From NCBI GenBank assembly GCA_038277395.1, contig CM076197.1:30583564-30647563 (forward strand): 64,000 bases of DNA. The letters are read 5' to 3'. The stretch is from Dryocosmus kuriphilus. Taxonomy: Eukaryota > Arthropoda > Insecta > Hymenoptera > Cynipidae. This document shows, one piece after another, positions 22,690-35,300 of the stretch (position 1 is its first letter; each line of letters begins with the position of its first letter). Position numbers and translations under genes: made by a program. Under the pieces are notes generated by a model. The model was given only the letters and a program-made list of their open reading frames with translations, was not told the DNA's origin and made no database searches.

Positions 22690-23577
22690 TTCTCTCTTAA
22701 TGTATAAAGCAGCCATTCACATATTTGAGTTTTGACAATTTCTCAATCACTTCTTTGCAAATACTCTGATTATAAAAAATAATAATCTCCAGAAACAGAC
22801 TTCTAAATCCCATAAGATTGAAAAATATTAGTTTTTTCATTGACTTTTTCTTTAAACTTACATAATGTTTTTGTAGGTAAGATTTTAAACTTTTAACACA
22901 AAGTGATTTAACATTACACCAAACTGGACTGGATAGTAGTTTCACTGCTGAGACTAATTTCCCGTCTTTTTTATATCCAACACTGACTTTCTATAAAGGA
23001 CTCTAGCTCAAAGGTTTCATCATTAATTATGTCTGTTTGTTTTTACGTTATTAAAATCGTTTCTTGCAATTTATCTCCTCCTAGTCTAGCTTTTGCCACT
23101 CTTTCATTTTTTATCCGTTCTGTTTCCTTTCTAACTAAGTTTTCTCTCTCTAACTTACTTGTTTCAAATTTCTGTTTCTCTTTTACTAATATTTTTGGTT
23201 CTTGTTTCTTATTTTTAATTTCTAAATCTATCCTCTCTACCTCTAGTTCCTAATTATTTATCGCGTAATTTTTCTCGTTCGGAAATTTCGGTGGGCCGTG
23301 TGCATTTGACGTGCTTGGTATTTTGCGTAATGTCTCTGTATTTGTTGTCGTACGCCTCACCGCACCCGTTGCTTCTGACGTTCCTTCGCCTCTTTCTTTA
23401 TTAATCCTTTCTCTAGTTTCTACCATTTCATTTGACTCTCGTCTAAAATTTCGTTCCCATTTTCACTACTCTCCCTATTTTCGATTTGATAATTTTCTTC
23501 TGCTTGGGAATTATCCTCTATAATTTTCCTGTTTCTCTTTTTTCCCTAACTGACTTTTTATTTGCTATTCCAGCCAT
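22690..23577 (-). pseudogene. gag-like charged protein of LTR element 3
   Basis: Minus strand from an ATG near 23577 (MAGIANKKSVREKR) leftwards; long K/E-rich helical text through about 23000 with stops and frameshifts, then 22697-22945 open but unrecognised. It lies downstream of a primer-binding site and LTR in the proper order. Capsid or zinc-knuckle motifs are not seen. Confidence 0.35.
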
Positions 23578-24350
23578 TTCGTTTACTTCAATCTTACCTG
23601 ACCTGAGGTCTATTTACTCTTCTTTCCTCGGTCTAGCTCATCGGTTTTCTACTTCTAAGGGTAATAGGAAACCACCGCGTTCACTTGTGTGAGCGCTTGG
23701 TTTTCTCACGCGGGAAGACGCGAATTCACGCCTGAATCTGAAAAGGAAGGCTGATTACTCAGAGTAACGGTTTAGCTTGACCACGCGTCATGAATTGCCC
23801 GAAAATTTTCGCGAAATAACACTGCTTTCTAACTTTTCCTATTTTGGCTCTATTTTAACCTATTTTTTTGCTTCTTACGTTTTAAGCACTTGCCTAATTA
23901 TTTAATCAATTTCTCTTCCACATCTGTTTATTTTCCTACTGTATTTTTTCTGTTAATCTTTTCTATTATCCCGATTTCCGAGCTAGAATTTTTATCTCTT
24001 TGTTTTATTTTTAAACCCCTCACTTGCACCATTGGCTTTCCAATTAGTACATGGCGATTTTTTGGTTTTTATTACCGATGGCAGACTTATTTTACTCTTA
24101 ATCCTGCCAACGTTTTATCGAACATGAAATCCTACCCGCACTTTAACTAACAATTCAATTATTATTTAGAGACATATAAAAATACATAATTAAAAACTCA
24201 AGGTCAATTCAAAACCAAATCATCAAAATAAAGCAAATAAAAATAAATGGTATGGCACACACAATTTCCAATCAAAATTTTCTCAGTTCTCACTGACTTT
24301 CTCTCTCGAATTTTTGGAGGCTATTTGGACTTTGGAAATTTGTGGGATTT

Positions 24351-24363
24351 TCGTTGGGCGCCA
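24351..24363 (-). other. Primer-binding site of LTR element 3
   Basis: Minus strand TGGCGCCCAACGA, the standard tRNA-primer complement used by many Ty3/gypsy and retroviral elements, seven bases after the inferred LTR end. Confidence 0.7.
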
Positions 24364-24369
24364 AGTTTT

Positions 24370-24828
24370 TGTTGCGATTCGCAAACTGTGGATGGGGTTA
24401 ATGATTTGGGACGTCGAGAGAGTTAGGTAAAATCTGAGATAAATGCATAACACGTCATATATAAAAGTTGTCGTTTACTCATAAACTTACAAAGATGGAT
24501 CTGCTCATGCGAAGGTCGTGAAAAATGTTATCGGGGACCTGCTGGCCCCAAGCGATGGACAATCTCGACGGAAAGTTCTCCTGAGAAGCAAGTGGTGGCT
24601 TGGTTCGCTGATATAGCGTCAGGGTGATGACTTCTCGGTTACGGGTACTGACAATGTGGCAGGATTCACGGGACGACTGAGTTGAGGGTCGGTTAGCCAA
24701 AGACTGGTTCGGGTGGGGACCGTGGGCGACTCGGAAGCGTCCATTCCCCACTTCCCACCCAAGTCCAAAATAACGTGGGTGGTTGGTGATGAATAGGCAG
24801 CCTTATTACTTCATTATAAGATGTTGCA
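24370..24828 (-). mobile_element. 5' LTR of LTR element 3 (candidate)
   Basis: On the minus strand it would run from TGCAACATC at 24828 to CGCAACA at 24370, immediately before the primer-binding site. TG...CA ends and position fit; there is no second LTR to confirm boundaries. The leader and gag of this element extend left to 22690. Confidence 0.5.
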
Positions 24829-25979
24829 TTTCGGCCGGTGTTCCCCATGCGCTGGGGTACGCTGGAAATATTATTACTTCCGTTTTATTTCAGCAATGCG
24901 AACATTGCAGAAAAAAATTGTAAATATAATAATTCTTGAGAGTGTAATGTGATGAGAAAAAACTACTCGAGACATGTTCAACAACAAATAAATGTTTTCT
25001 TATCAATCAAAGTAAAGTCTCCGCCAAAACCCAGTTATAACATGTTACAATCTGAAAATTCTATTATGCGTGTAGAGATCATCAATTTCCTTGAGTAGAT
25101 GTTATATTATATTATCCAACATTGTTAAAGGCTATCCAAAATTGTTCGACCATCGTGCACCGTATGCAGTGTTGCAAGATTTGATTAATTTTAATACAGT
25201 TAGGACATTTATGGGACCAGTTTAGCATATCAGAAGTTCAAAAAAAATACTTCACCTATTAAACCATAACTTTGTCATGCTTCAAGTCTTTTAAAATATG
25301 CTGTAAGCACTTTATTTGTGCCAAAGACTTTTCCATCTGTTTCTGCCGAAACAGTTTTTTTGTAACTACTCTTATGGTACATATTTCAAAACAGAAATCA
25401 CATTACAACACTATTTTTCCATCCAAAAAACGCTTTTTAAAGCAAAAAATTTATATAAAAATCTACAGACACGGGCGTTATTCGTAATATTCACCATGCG
25501 CTGCACCGCCACCATAGCCGACTCTCCCCTATCAATAAAATCAAGAACTAAACTTTTTTCTAAATTCTTTGAAAACGAGAAATAAGAATATAGGTACAAA
25601 AAATTACCTGCATAAATCCATTTGCAATAAAAACGTTTTTTAAAATATGGTTTGGAGTAAAATCACGTCAGACAACTAATGAGTGAACAATTTCAAAAAC
25701 AAGTCGACAAACTCAAAATTATTTAAACACATATGAAAATAGAGAAATTTTTGAAGCCGCATAAAGATTAAAGGGAGCTCAACACACATAACTGCATTTT
25801 AAAAAAATGTTTGGATTGATAACGGCTTGTGACATACAAAAACGAGGAATGACAATCATAATTTACAAAAGCGCATATACAATTTTCGACGGCCTTAGGG
25901 CGAGTAATTAAGAAACCACAAATGAGGACAGCGCGCCAAAGTGAAGGAATTAAAATTTTTGGAGTATAAATCCAACATC
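24829..25979. other. No gene seen
   Basis: AT-rich sequence between the LTR and the 3' end of the Penelope-like element. Short reading frames here have no recognisable composition or motif. Part of it may be 3' untranslated sequence of the Penelope element. Confidence 0.4.
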
Positions 25980-26453
25980 ATTGTCGTATGATACTCTGAC
26001 GAATTTTATTAACATTTATAATTTCAATCTGTAAGTTAGTGGCAACTGTGTGGTATTTATTAATAAAAATAAATCCAATAATTTTTCTTTCAGGTGTTAT
26101 TTTCCCTAGCCAAAAATTTTAATATCTTTAAATTCAAAATCAAAATAATGATTAAATTGACCAGAGTTTTGTGATAATCCCGTGTTCAAATTTCCAATCT
26201 TACAATTCCTTTTATGTTCAACTGCCCTAGTTTCTAATCGTCTACCAGTTTCACCAATATAGACTTTTTCACATCACTTAGATTTTATAATATAAATAAC
26301 TCCAGATAAATTTTCAATACTATCCACATCCTTCTTTTTAACAAGTATCTATCAAGTATTTTATTGTTTTTAAAATAAATATTAATATTAAATTGTTTCA
26401 ATGATTGTGTTAAATGCTCAAAGGGATCTTCAACATAATAGTCAAAGAGCTAG

Positions 26454-27163
26454 CTACATAAAACAGTATCGATAAGGTATACGACATTTGAGTTCACAAG
26501 TGGTTGTAAAAACATTAACACATCACCAAATGGTTATTCTGCCAGTTTATATAGGCCGGGTATGAAAATGGCGGCTGGATTTCGAGGTTGGAAAAGCCTG
26601 CCTGAAAAACCAATAAGGTACATGCGTGAAATTCTTTTGCAGGCATTTGTTAAGGCCTTGACTAAGAGCAGAAAGCTAGCAGGTCGGAAAACCCTCGACA
26701 GAAGTGATTCAAAGTCGCGGAAAATTCCCATGAAAAAAACGATAAGGTACACGTGAAAAACTTTTTTCCGTACATTCTTTGGACCTCAAGGAAGAGCGGT
26801 GCGATAGTGTCAGAAAATTAGCAGGTCGGAAAACCCTCGGCAGAAGGAACTGAAAGTCAGGAAAAAACTCCTGCAGTCTCAACGGAAAATTTAATAAGGT
26901 ACACGTGAAAAATTTTTTTCAGTACATTCTTTGGACTTCAAGGAACAACGGTGCGATAGCGGCAGGAAATTAGCAGGTCGGAGAACCCTCGGCACAAGGA
27001 ACTGAATGTCAGGAAAAAACCCCTGCAGTCTCCTTCTGCCGTAATTACTTTACATATCCGGCCTATGCAAACTGGCAGAATAGCCATTTGGTGATGTGTT
27101 AATGTTTTTAAAACCATTTGTAAACTCAAATGTCGTCTACTTTATCGACACTGTTTTATGTAG
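26454..27163. mobile_element. 710-bp MITE with about 110-bp inverted repeats
   Basis: The left arm CTACATAAAACAGTATCGAT... and the right end ...ATCGACACTGTTTTATGTAG are reverse complements over about 110 bp with few differences (both include ACACATCACCAAATGG). Flanks carry CTAG at 26450-26453 and 27164-27167, a possible 4-bp target duplication. The interior has about three diverged direct repeats of about 155 bp (AGCAGGTCGGA...CCCTCG). No coding capacity. Inserted in the Penelope frame between RT and endonuclease. Confidence 0.85.
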
Positions 27164-27694
27164 CTAGGTCTTGGACTATAAGGTGATATAACTTTTAAAT
27201 CAACTGTATTATAAGTATCACGCCATTTACTTTTCTTACTAGTTGCCTGGTAAATTTCATGAATTCTTTCTTCAATAACACTATTTATTAAGTAAAGCGG
27301 GTAGCTATTATTTAACAAAGTAATTTTTAACTGATTCGAATTTTCTTCCATGAATTTAATATCACTTACTTTAACATATCTATCAATTAAACCTTTCATT
27401 AGACTTACTTTATTGCAAAAAGAGTTATGCGAATTGTAATTTAAATACCTCCCCGACCAAGAAGGTTTTTTAAACCAATTTGTTATTAATTTACCATTTA
27501 GACTTTTAATAATTTGTAAATCTAGATGATTAATAGAGTTATTTTGTTCAATCTCATGTGTAGAATTTACAGAATCTTCTATACCATTGAAGATATTTAA
27601 CAAATCATCAACTCTATCAGTAGGACCAATCGCTAAGATATCGTCAACATCGCGTTTATAAAAATTGGCTATGAAATCTAACTTTTCAAAAGTT

Positions 27695-28703
27695 TGTAAC
27701 GCTACAAATCCCTTCTATCTGAAATCTCCCCTCCGGATGCTTCAGTCTAGCCAGGGTTAGGATCTGGGTGTAGGGTTAGCAGTGATAACAACGGTGTACA
27801 AAAGAAATCAAAGGTATGAGTATATTCTCTCCTATTTGCTACATTGCTAATTGCGTGTGCTTGTGTGATTGTGTGTGTGTTGGTGTGAGTGTGAGTGTGT
27901 CGCCGTACAAACTTGTGTGCGTGTGGTGGTATGTGTGAATCGATATAAAAAATACGGTGTGCATCTGGAGATGTGTGTGAACGATTATATCGTACGGAGG
28001 CGTAAATATCAATAGCGGCCACGGGCGCCGGCACAAGTCGCTCCATGAGCGTCTAGCGGTTGACGGGTGCGGGCCTAGCGGTGTCTAGGTGTGCACGCCG
28101 AGACTCCTTCGTTACGGTCGGTTCTGTAACATTCCAGGAAAACGGTATCTCTTCACGGAGGTGTTCGGTGACGATGAGGGAGGGTCCGGACATCCCTCCC
28201 CCCGAAATGAAATACGGTACAGGCGGGTGGGGCGAAGTCCCCGGAAGTTGTTACGGGTTTCTACGGTAGTACGTCGGTCGGTCCAGGTGGAGGTTGCCGG
28301 ACAGAAGGGTGGCTAGGTGGGACCTAGTCCACGTCTTCTGCGTCGCATGGGCAGGCCACGGGTGAACCCGTTCACCTGCGCATGCGTCGGTTTTCCCCAG
28401 GTGAGGATCGGAGGATAAGGATAGGATTCAGGATGTCGTCGTGGTCGTCCAGGTTGTCGCCGTCGTCCAGGTCGTCGTCGCCCGGTAACGCTGCCACAGG
28501 GGAACCCGTTCACAGAGGAACCAGTGCAGCTTCTTCTCTTTGAGACCAGTCGATGTGACTCGACTCGGCGCACCGAGTGAAGTGCCCCGATCCATGTCTC
28601 GTTTGTGCTTATAACGACGCGAGCCGTGGGACGCGCCGGCGCACTGGTTACTCCGTGGGGTAGGGATAGCAGCTTACTCGCCAGTGCGTAACGCCTCGTT
28701 ACA
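27695..28703. mobile_element. TGTAACG element, copy 1
   Basis: Begins TGTAACGCTACAAATC and ends GCCTCGTTACA, inverted TG...CA-type ends; flanked by AGTT and ACTT (a 4-bp duplication with one mismatch). Shares its start region (CCGGATG...TAGCCAGGGT...GCAGTGATAACAA), a GT-rich stretch (27850-27935), one copy of a monomer of about 118 bp (28288-28420) and its end (AGGAACCAGTGCAGCTTC ... GCGCACTGGTT) with copy 2 at 38514-40805. Inserted in Penelope RT. Solo-LTR-like ends but no known LTR content. Confidence 0.75.
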
Positions 28704-28788
28704 ACTTCTTTCTCCACATCTTCTAAACCAAGTTTGACACTAATGGAGATAAAGGTGAACCAATTGGGCAACCTGATAACGGCTTATA

Positions 28789-29744
28789 CGAGGCACGTCC
28801 AGAAAATAAGTGTACTCAATTTACGTAGGCTTCAAAAAAAATTTATTAAAACAAAAACATAGTTGGTTACACTTGTACATATGTAAGTTATTTTTCGACA
28901 TAGTCACCATCCCTCTTGGTGCAAGTGGTGAGCCGCGGGATCAATTTTTTGATGCCTGCCTCGAAGAAGTCTCCCCCCAGTTCTTTCGCCCACTTCTCCA
29001 CCTTCCCCTTCACCTCCTCGTCCGTTGAAAACTTGTTTCCACCCATATGCCCCTTCAGGGAAGTGAAGAGATGAAAAACTGAAGGGGCCAGGTCAGGGGA
29101 ATACGGGGGGTGGTTCAAAACGTCCCATCCAAAAGAGTCCAGGAGTTGCTTCGTGGCGTTGTCCGTGTGAGGTTTGGCATTGTCATTCAGCAGGCAGACT
29201 CCCTTCGTCAGCATGCCCCTCCTTTTATTTCTGAATCGCCCTTTTCAATTTTTTCAGCGTCTCACAGTATTTTGCCGCGTTGATGGTCTCCCCGTGAGGC
29301 AGATAATCAATCAAAATTATGCCTTTATTGTCCCAAAACACGGATGCCATGATTTTTTTTGGCTGAAATTGTGGTTTCGAATTTCTTGGCGGAGGTTGAC
29401 AAGGTGTGGCCATTTTTAAATCCGCGACGCCACTTGTACACACTCGTACGATTCATAACTCCATTACCGTAAACAGTTTTCACCTCATTATAAATCTCAA
29501 CTGAAGCTCTTCCCTTCACAACGAGGTAGCGAATGACGGAGCGAGTTTCGCGCTTGGCGGGAGATACGATCGACATTTTTCGCGAGAGATGCTACTGCGT
29601 CAAGAGTTTTCAACACACTAACCTCGGATTGGTTTCGTTTTAAAGGGGAGGGGTCAGGCTACGCGGCAGTGTTGCCAACATGTCGAGAAAGTATTCCCTA
29701 CAGCTGTGACAGTACCAGTACACTTACTTTTTGGACGTGCCTCG
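28789..29744 (-). mobile_element. Internally deleted mariner (956 bp)
   Basis: Ends CGAGGCACGTCCAGAAAATA and its reverse complement with two differences at 29744; TA at 28787-28788 and 29745-29746. Shorter than the usual 1.3 kb because part of the N-terminal half of the transposase is missing. It marks the point where the Penelope sequence stops. Confidence 0.9.
28888..29576 (-). pseudogene. mariner transposase with internal deletion and changed third catalytic residue
   Basis: Minus strand from MSIVSPAKRETRSVIR (29576) through FKNGHT, then a jump to QFQPKKIMASVFWD, LNDNAKPHT (second Asp) and SPDLAPSVFHLF, where the third Asp of the family's S-D-F-H-L-F is Val. The first Asp region (GDESW) lies in the deletion. 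A C-terminal KRDGDYVEK ends at 28888. Catalytically dead on three counts. Confidence 0.85.
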
Positions 29745-29746
29745 TA

Positions 29747-32142
29747 ATATTTATTATTGAAAGAAAAAACCATATTATTAAAAAAATGTTGGAGTAGATA
29801 TTAGAAATTCATTTCTATTTATTTTGGTTAAATTATGATTAAGAGTTAACTTTTCCTCTATACAATCTACTGCAAAATCTAATAAGATACTGATTCATTG
29901 TTTTCTTCTTCATTAGACGGCAAGGCCTAACAAATCCTATATATCAATCTACATTGACGATCAAAGAAAAAGGATAGATTTTTTAAACAAATCTTTATTA
30001 AAATATATGACTTAAAACTAATAAAGAATAAAATGACAACCAATCGAAAATAATTAATATTAGTGACAGTTAAAATTTGAGTGATCTTTTAAACATTTCA
30101 GGTCGACAATTAAATACAGATGAAATTAAAACTCCCGGCGTGTGCTTGATAGCTGGACATATTAATTTATTTGGAGACGTAATTAATCACGATTCAGTCA
30201 TTAGCAGCACCAAGATACTATGTTTTTGCCTTTCTGGCGGAAACCGGAACCAAAATTACGTAAGGTCCAAAAGCAGCCCAATCTTACAGATTGTGGTTTA
30301 TATGCTATTGCATTTGCTACTTCTATATGTTTCCACGATAAATAAGAAAATAGACGTTATGATAAAAGTCAATCGAGAACATCGGTTGCAGCAATGCTGT
30401 AGAATAAAGTAAAGCGTTTCAATTTAAAAAAACTATTAAATTATATTAAGACACTGCAAATGCATAAAACATAATAGCCTTTTAAGCCACGTAACATTAT
30501 ATGTGATTTAGAATATTTCAGATGTAAATTAATCTTAATTTTAATGACTTAGGGTAATATAAATTAATTTTTAATATTGTCAATACTATTTATATATAAA
30601 AACTTTTTAAAATTTTAAACTTTTTTTTAAAATGGTGTTTCAAATAAAATAAATTTTGAATCTCATGTAAGGTGTTAATGGGACTATGTACACATGAAAA
30701 CTAAAACATAGGCTTTTAAGCAACGTAACTTTGAATGAGATTACAACTATCAGTTGAATCTCATTCAAAGTGTAAATCGGAGCCTACATTGGTTGAGGCT
30801 GTTAAGCCACGTATATTTTCATGGAATTCAAGTTAGTTTAGATAAAATCCAATCGCGACTTTAATTACTGATCCTACACAAATTTTTCATGCTTCGTATT
30901 TCTTCTAAGTTAAATTTTCGAATTTTGATATTTGAGGTAAAACGGGGTTTTAATGTATAATTTTGAATCTCATTTTAAACGTAAATCGGACCCTTCATAT
31001 AAAAGGCTCTCAAGCTACGTATTTTAAAATACGATTTAAAGTATTCTAGTGTGTAACTAACTAATTTTTAAGTATATCATCACGTAATTGACGTGCGTGC
31101 GTATAAACTTCATTTTTTTTTATTCATATTATTACTTAAATATGAGTAACCATTTAGGTGTAAATCGTCTTTGAAAGGATTTTAAGCAGCATAACTTTTC
31201 ATGGAATTCAATTTACATTACAGGAAAGCCAATCTCATTCCGGTCATATCCTTAAGTGTGAAAGAGACGTTTGCGAATACTTCCGTATTTCAGTTGGCCC
31301 TAGAATGGTAGGGGGCTTAACATCTCTGGTGGTGGGAGCTCACGTGTCCCAAATCTCTCTTGAAGATCTCTAACGACATCCAGATATTCTCAAGGGAGAG
31401 TTTGGAAACGTGGAAATCGTTTCTCGTTGGCATGACCAACCGAAATAAGGAAGTCCTGTTTAGCGAGCGAGTTTTTTAAACAAAAACCAATCGCAATTTC
31501 GAAACTATGACTTGAGTTTAGGTTATCTTTAAACTTTCACGGCGAGCATGAGTTGTCAAACATTTATTAGTGACGACTTCCGTATTCCGATTGGCCCTAG
31601 AGTGGTGAAGGCTTTCATCTCTGGTGATGGAGACTCGCGTGTCCTAACTTTCTCTTGAGGATCTCTAGTGCCATCTACTAAGGTCTCACTCGCACTTACG
31701 TTTTTTATATATTTCATCCCTGCGAGCGGCATGAGATTGGCCTTACGATAGATAAAACGCAATCATGAATTTAATTACTGATACTGTACAAATTATGTAA
31801 ACTTTGTGTTTGTTTTAACTTAATTTTTCAAATTTTCATATTTGAGGTAAAATATTGTTTGTATATACAATTTTGAATCTCATTCAAAGAGTAAATCGGA
31901 TCCTATGTATAACCTGTTCTTAAGCTACGTATGTTTCAATGCGATTTGAAGTATTCTAGCATATAACTTTACCCAATTTTTAAACATGTCATCACGTAAT
32001 TAAAGTATATACATCTAAACTTTATTTTCTTTTGTTTTCATTACTGCTTAAGTACGAGTAACCATTTCACTTTAAATCGCCTTTAAAATGTAAATCGGAC
32101 CTATCATGAAAAAAGGCATTTGCAGAAAAAAATTGAATTGAG
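29747..32142. repeat. AT-rich intergenic sequence with an old direct duplication of about 900 bp
   Basis: No gene. The segment 30838-31240 recurs, diverged, at about 31746-32110 (shared text includes TTTAATTACTGAT, ATTTGAGGTAAAA, TGAATCTCATT and ATCATCACGTAATT), an offset of about 908 bp. A second shorter repeat (CCGTATTTCAGTTGGCCCTAGA, 31283 and 31581) is offset by about 298 bp. Class unknown. Confidence 0.55.
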
Positions 32143-32358
32143 TTTAAATTGAAAAAAATGAGGAATTACCCAATTGAAACGACATCCTCCAGACTAAATG
32201 TGGTTATGTTTATTTAAATGATATGAAAATGATAAAGTTTCGGAATTCATTCAGATTCCCTCATCAAATCTTCAAATTTCGAAAAAAAAACAGATAGTGA
32301 GTTATTTTCCTTCATGTGTACAGGTTTCATGTTGAAAATGGTTTAAAACCTTTTATAG

Positions 32359-35300
32359 ATATATTTTCTGCTCGGTGGGTTCCTGTCACCACTACGCAGC
32401 GCGTCCTCAGGTTGCGGATAGAGGAACGGCCCCTGAGGTTGAACAGTTTCTGAGGTTAACTGCGAATAAAAGAATAAGCAGTCGCGGACAGTCAATAGAA
32501 ACCAGTCGTGGGTGTGGTGAGCCCACATTGGTAAAAAATAGGTACACGAAGGCCATGGTTTGGGGGATTCACCCTTTCGCGTCCATACGCAATAGGTGGG
32601 TTCTACCAAGCCGAGGCGCAGCGTGTATCCACCTAGAAACACTACCCGAACCAAAAATAAAAATCTTGTAAGGGGAAAATCCTGCTGCCCCATTGGACAC
32701 TACAGCGATGACACTGCCCGCAAGGGACGTGTGGAATGATTCGCCTGTAGGATCAACTTATTATTGATGCCAGTGTGGCGCACTGCCTTGCAGGGGGACG
32801 TTAGGATACGAGGATGAAACCGTAATGTGTCTGACGACAAGTTGACACGGTCCTTGTCAAAGTCGGAAAGCTCCCATACTTAGACCTAGGGAGGTATGGG
32901 GGTTATCACTCCTGGAACGGCGGACTCACCTGCGATCGGAACAGGATCCCTAACGTACGGACATTCTTAAAACTATCATGGCTAACATCCAAAAACGAAC
33001 AACTACAATAAAATATCTTAAGGCGGGAACTCTGAACGTGCGTAGTTTAAGTACTGGCGGATCTAGCGAACTCATTGAGATAGCAAAGAGATACGATATT
33101 GATATAATAGCACTTCAAGAAACCTGCTGGCCTGGCGAGTATGCATCAATCTCCAAGGATAACTACACTTTTCACTATGGGGGAGCTAAAGGGCGCAAAC
33201 TGGGGACCGGGTTTCTTATTAATAAACGAATTTCGCAAGCGATCATTGATATGCAATTCATTAATGACCGGTTATCATATATTGTACTAAAGGGTAATTT
33301 CTGAAAACAGGTGCTAGGTAACGTGCACTGACCTACCGAAGACAAAGACGAAGATACTAAAGATCTTTTTTACGAAACAATCGAACAAGTTTCTGGCAAG
33401 TTCTTGAAGTTTGACGCAAAAATAGTATGGGGAGAATTCAACGCGAAAATTGGAAAATAACTTATGTATAGGCCTACAATAGGGTCAGAAAGCTTGCATG
33501 ACGTCAGTAATGATAATGGGACTAGAGTAATAAACTTTGCAGCTTCAAAGAATCTCGTTGTCAAAAGCACATATTTCAAGCATAAAAATATACATAAAGC
33601 CACCTGGACATCACCAGATGGTATCACTCACAATCAGATTGATCACGTTTTAATTGACAGAAGACGTTATACAAACATTCTCGATGTAAGATCGTACAGG
33701 GGAGCGGAGTTAAATTCAGACCACTTTCTCGTTATAGTGAAACTAAGACCTATACTAGCGTTAAATAAGAAAACTAGCCATCCAGAGCCAGCAGCACGTT
33801 TCAATATAGATAAGTTTAAAATGCCAACAGAAATATTGAATTATCAAGTAAAGATTTCTAATAGTTTCGATGCTCTTCAAAAACAGGGAGACGTAGGCGA
33901 TAATTGTGAGGAGGACCCGGAAACCCTGTGGGGCAATATGAAAGAGGCGATAAAGAAAGTCGCGAAAAGTACTATAGGTTTAAAGAATGTAACCAAAAGT
34001 AAACTGTGGTTCGACGAAGAGTGCAGACTATGGTTTAAAAAGCGAACGAAGGCCAAAGAAATTAGTTTACAAAATAAGTGCGATCAAACACATAAGAAGT
34101 ATCTCGAGATTAGTAAAAGTACAAATAGGTTTTACAGATCAAAGAAAAGGGAGTGGGAAAAGAATAAAATACTCGCAATAGACATGCATAATAAGCAAAA
34201 TAACCCGCGTGATATGTACAGGGGAATCAATCTTATAAGGAAAGGCTTTCAAAGTAGAACGGAAGTAATGAGGGACGAAAATGGCAATGTACTCGTAGTA
34301 GCTGATGCAGGAGAAAGACTAAATTTATGCAAAAACTATTTTGATAAGCTATTGAACGTACTCTAAGGCTCCATTGAAGTTAATCTCGATGAAATCCACA
34401 CTGCTGATCTACTAATTGATGAGCCTACTGATAAAGAAATAGAAATAGCCATAAAAAGTTGAAAAATAACAAAGCCGCAGGCATTGACTACCTACCGTCA
34501 GAACTGATAAAAAATGGAGGCCCTCGCCTCACAAGCCAAATTTGTAAATTAATACGCGCAATCTGGAAAACAGAACGCATACCGGAGGAATGGAATACCT
34601 CTATTATTATACCCATTTTTAAAAAAGGCGATAAAACGAACTGGAACAATTATCGGGGAATTTCACTTGTGCATTCGTGCTATAAGATCCTGACCAATGT
34701 AATCTTAAGTAGACTAACGCCTTTTGCTGAGGAAATCATTGGGGATTACCAGTGTGGATTCCGCCGAAACTGGTCTACAAGCGATGAAATGTTTACAATT
34801 AGACAACTGTTAGAAAAGAAATGGGAATTTAATGAAGCAATACATCAGCTTTTTGTCGACTTCGAAAAAGCTTACGACTCTATTATACGCGCACGAATGT
34901 ACTGGATTCTGGAGTTCTTGGGCGTACCAAGGAAATTGGTTAGACTTATCGAAGTTTGCTTAGCGGCAGTAGGGGTAGGATACGAATAAACGGAAGTTTA
35001 TCTGAAGAGTTTTTGATCCGCGATGGTCTTAAACAGGGCGATGCGCTTTCGTGCATCCTTTTCAACTTAGTTTTAGAATACGTGGTCAGAGAAGTACAAA
35101 CGAATCTGTCCGGTGCTACCCTCAATGGGATAATACAAATTCTGGGATATGCGGATGATCTCGAGTTACTCGGGGTTGATAAAGAAACGGTAGCTAAAAA
35201 TGCGGAAAACTTGATCACAAAAGCCAAGGAAATAGGTTTAGAAGTTAGTGAATCGAAGACAAAATATTTGATCGTCGACAGATCAGAACAAAGCAATGAA

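Larger units (their letters stand above)
25980..28786 (-). pseudogene. Penelope-like element (RT plus GIY-YIG endonuclease), 5' truncated, with nested insertions
   Basis: Minus strand. RT motif B reads GCPIGSPLSP near 28750; after an inserted element the motif C region reads RDVDDILAIGP near 27640 (D-V-D-D in place of Y-V-D-D); RT thumb/connector text fills 27168-27603; the GIY-YIG endonuclease is at about 26150-26330 (SGVIYI, VYIGETGRR, EHKR); the C-terminus ends near 25980. Penelope elements use this endonuclease for target-primed reverse transcription. RT upstream of motif B is absent. Two later insertions (26454-27163 and 27695-28703) and stops inactivate it. Confidence 0.85.

Noticed and set aside
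23029..24150. Plus-strand Phe/Leu/Ser-rich membrane proteins
   Set aside because: Antisense of the lysine/glutamate-rich gag-like frame of the minus-strand LTR element.
27747..28316. His/Thr-rich proteins over the GT-rich stretch of the TGTAACG element
   Set aside because: Translation of simple GT/CA repeats; not conserved in copy 2.
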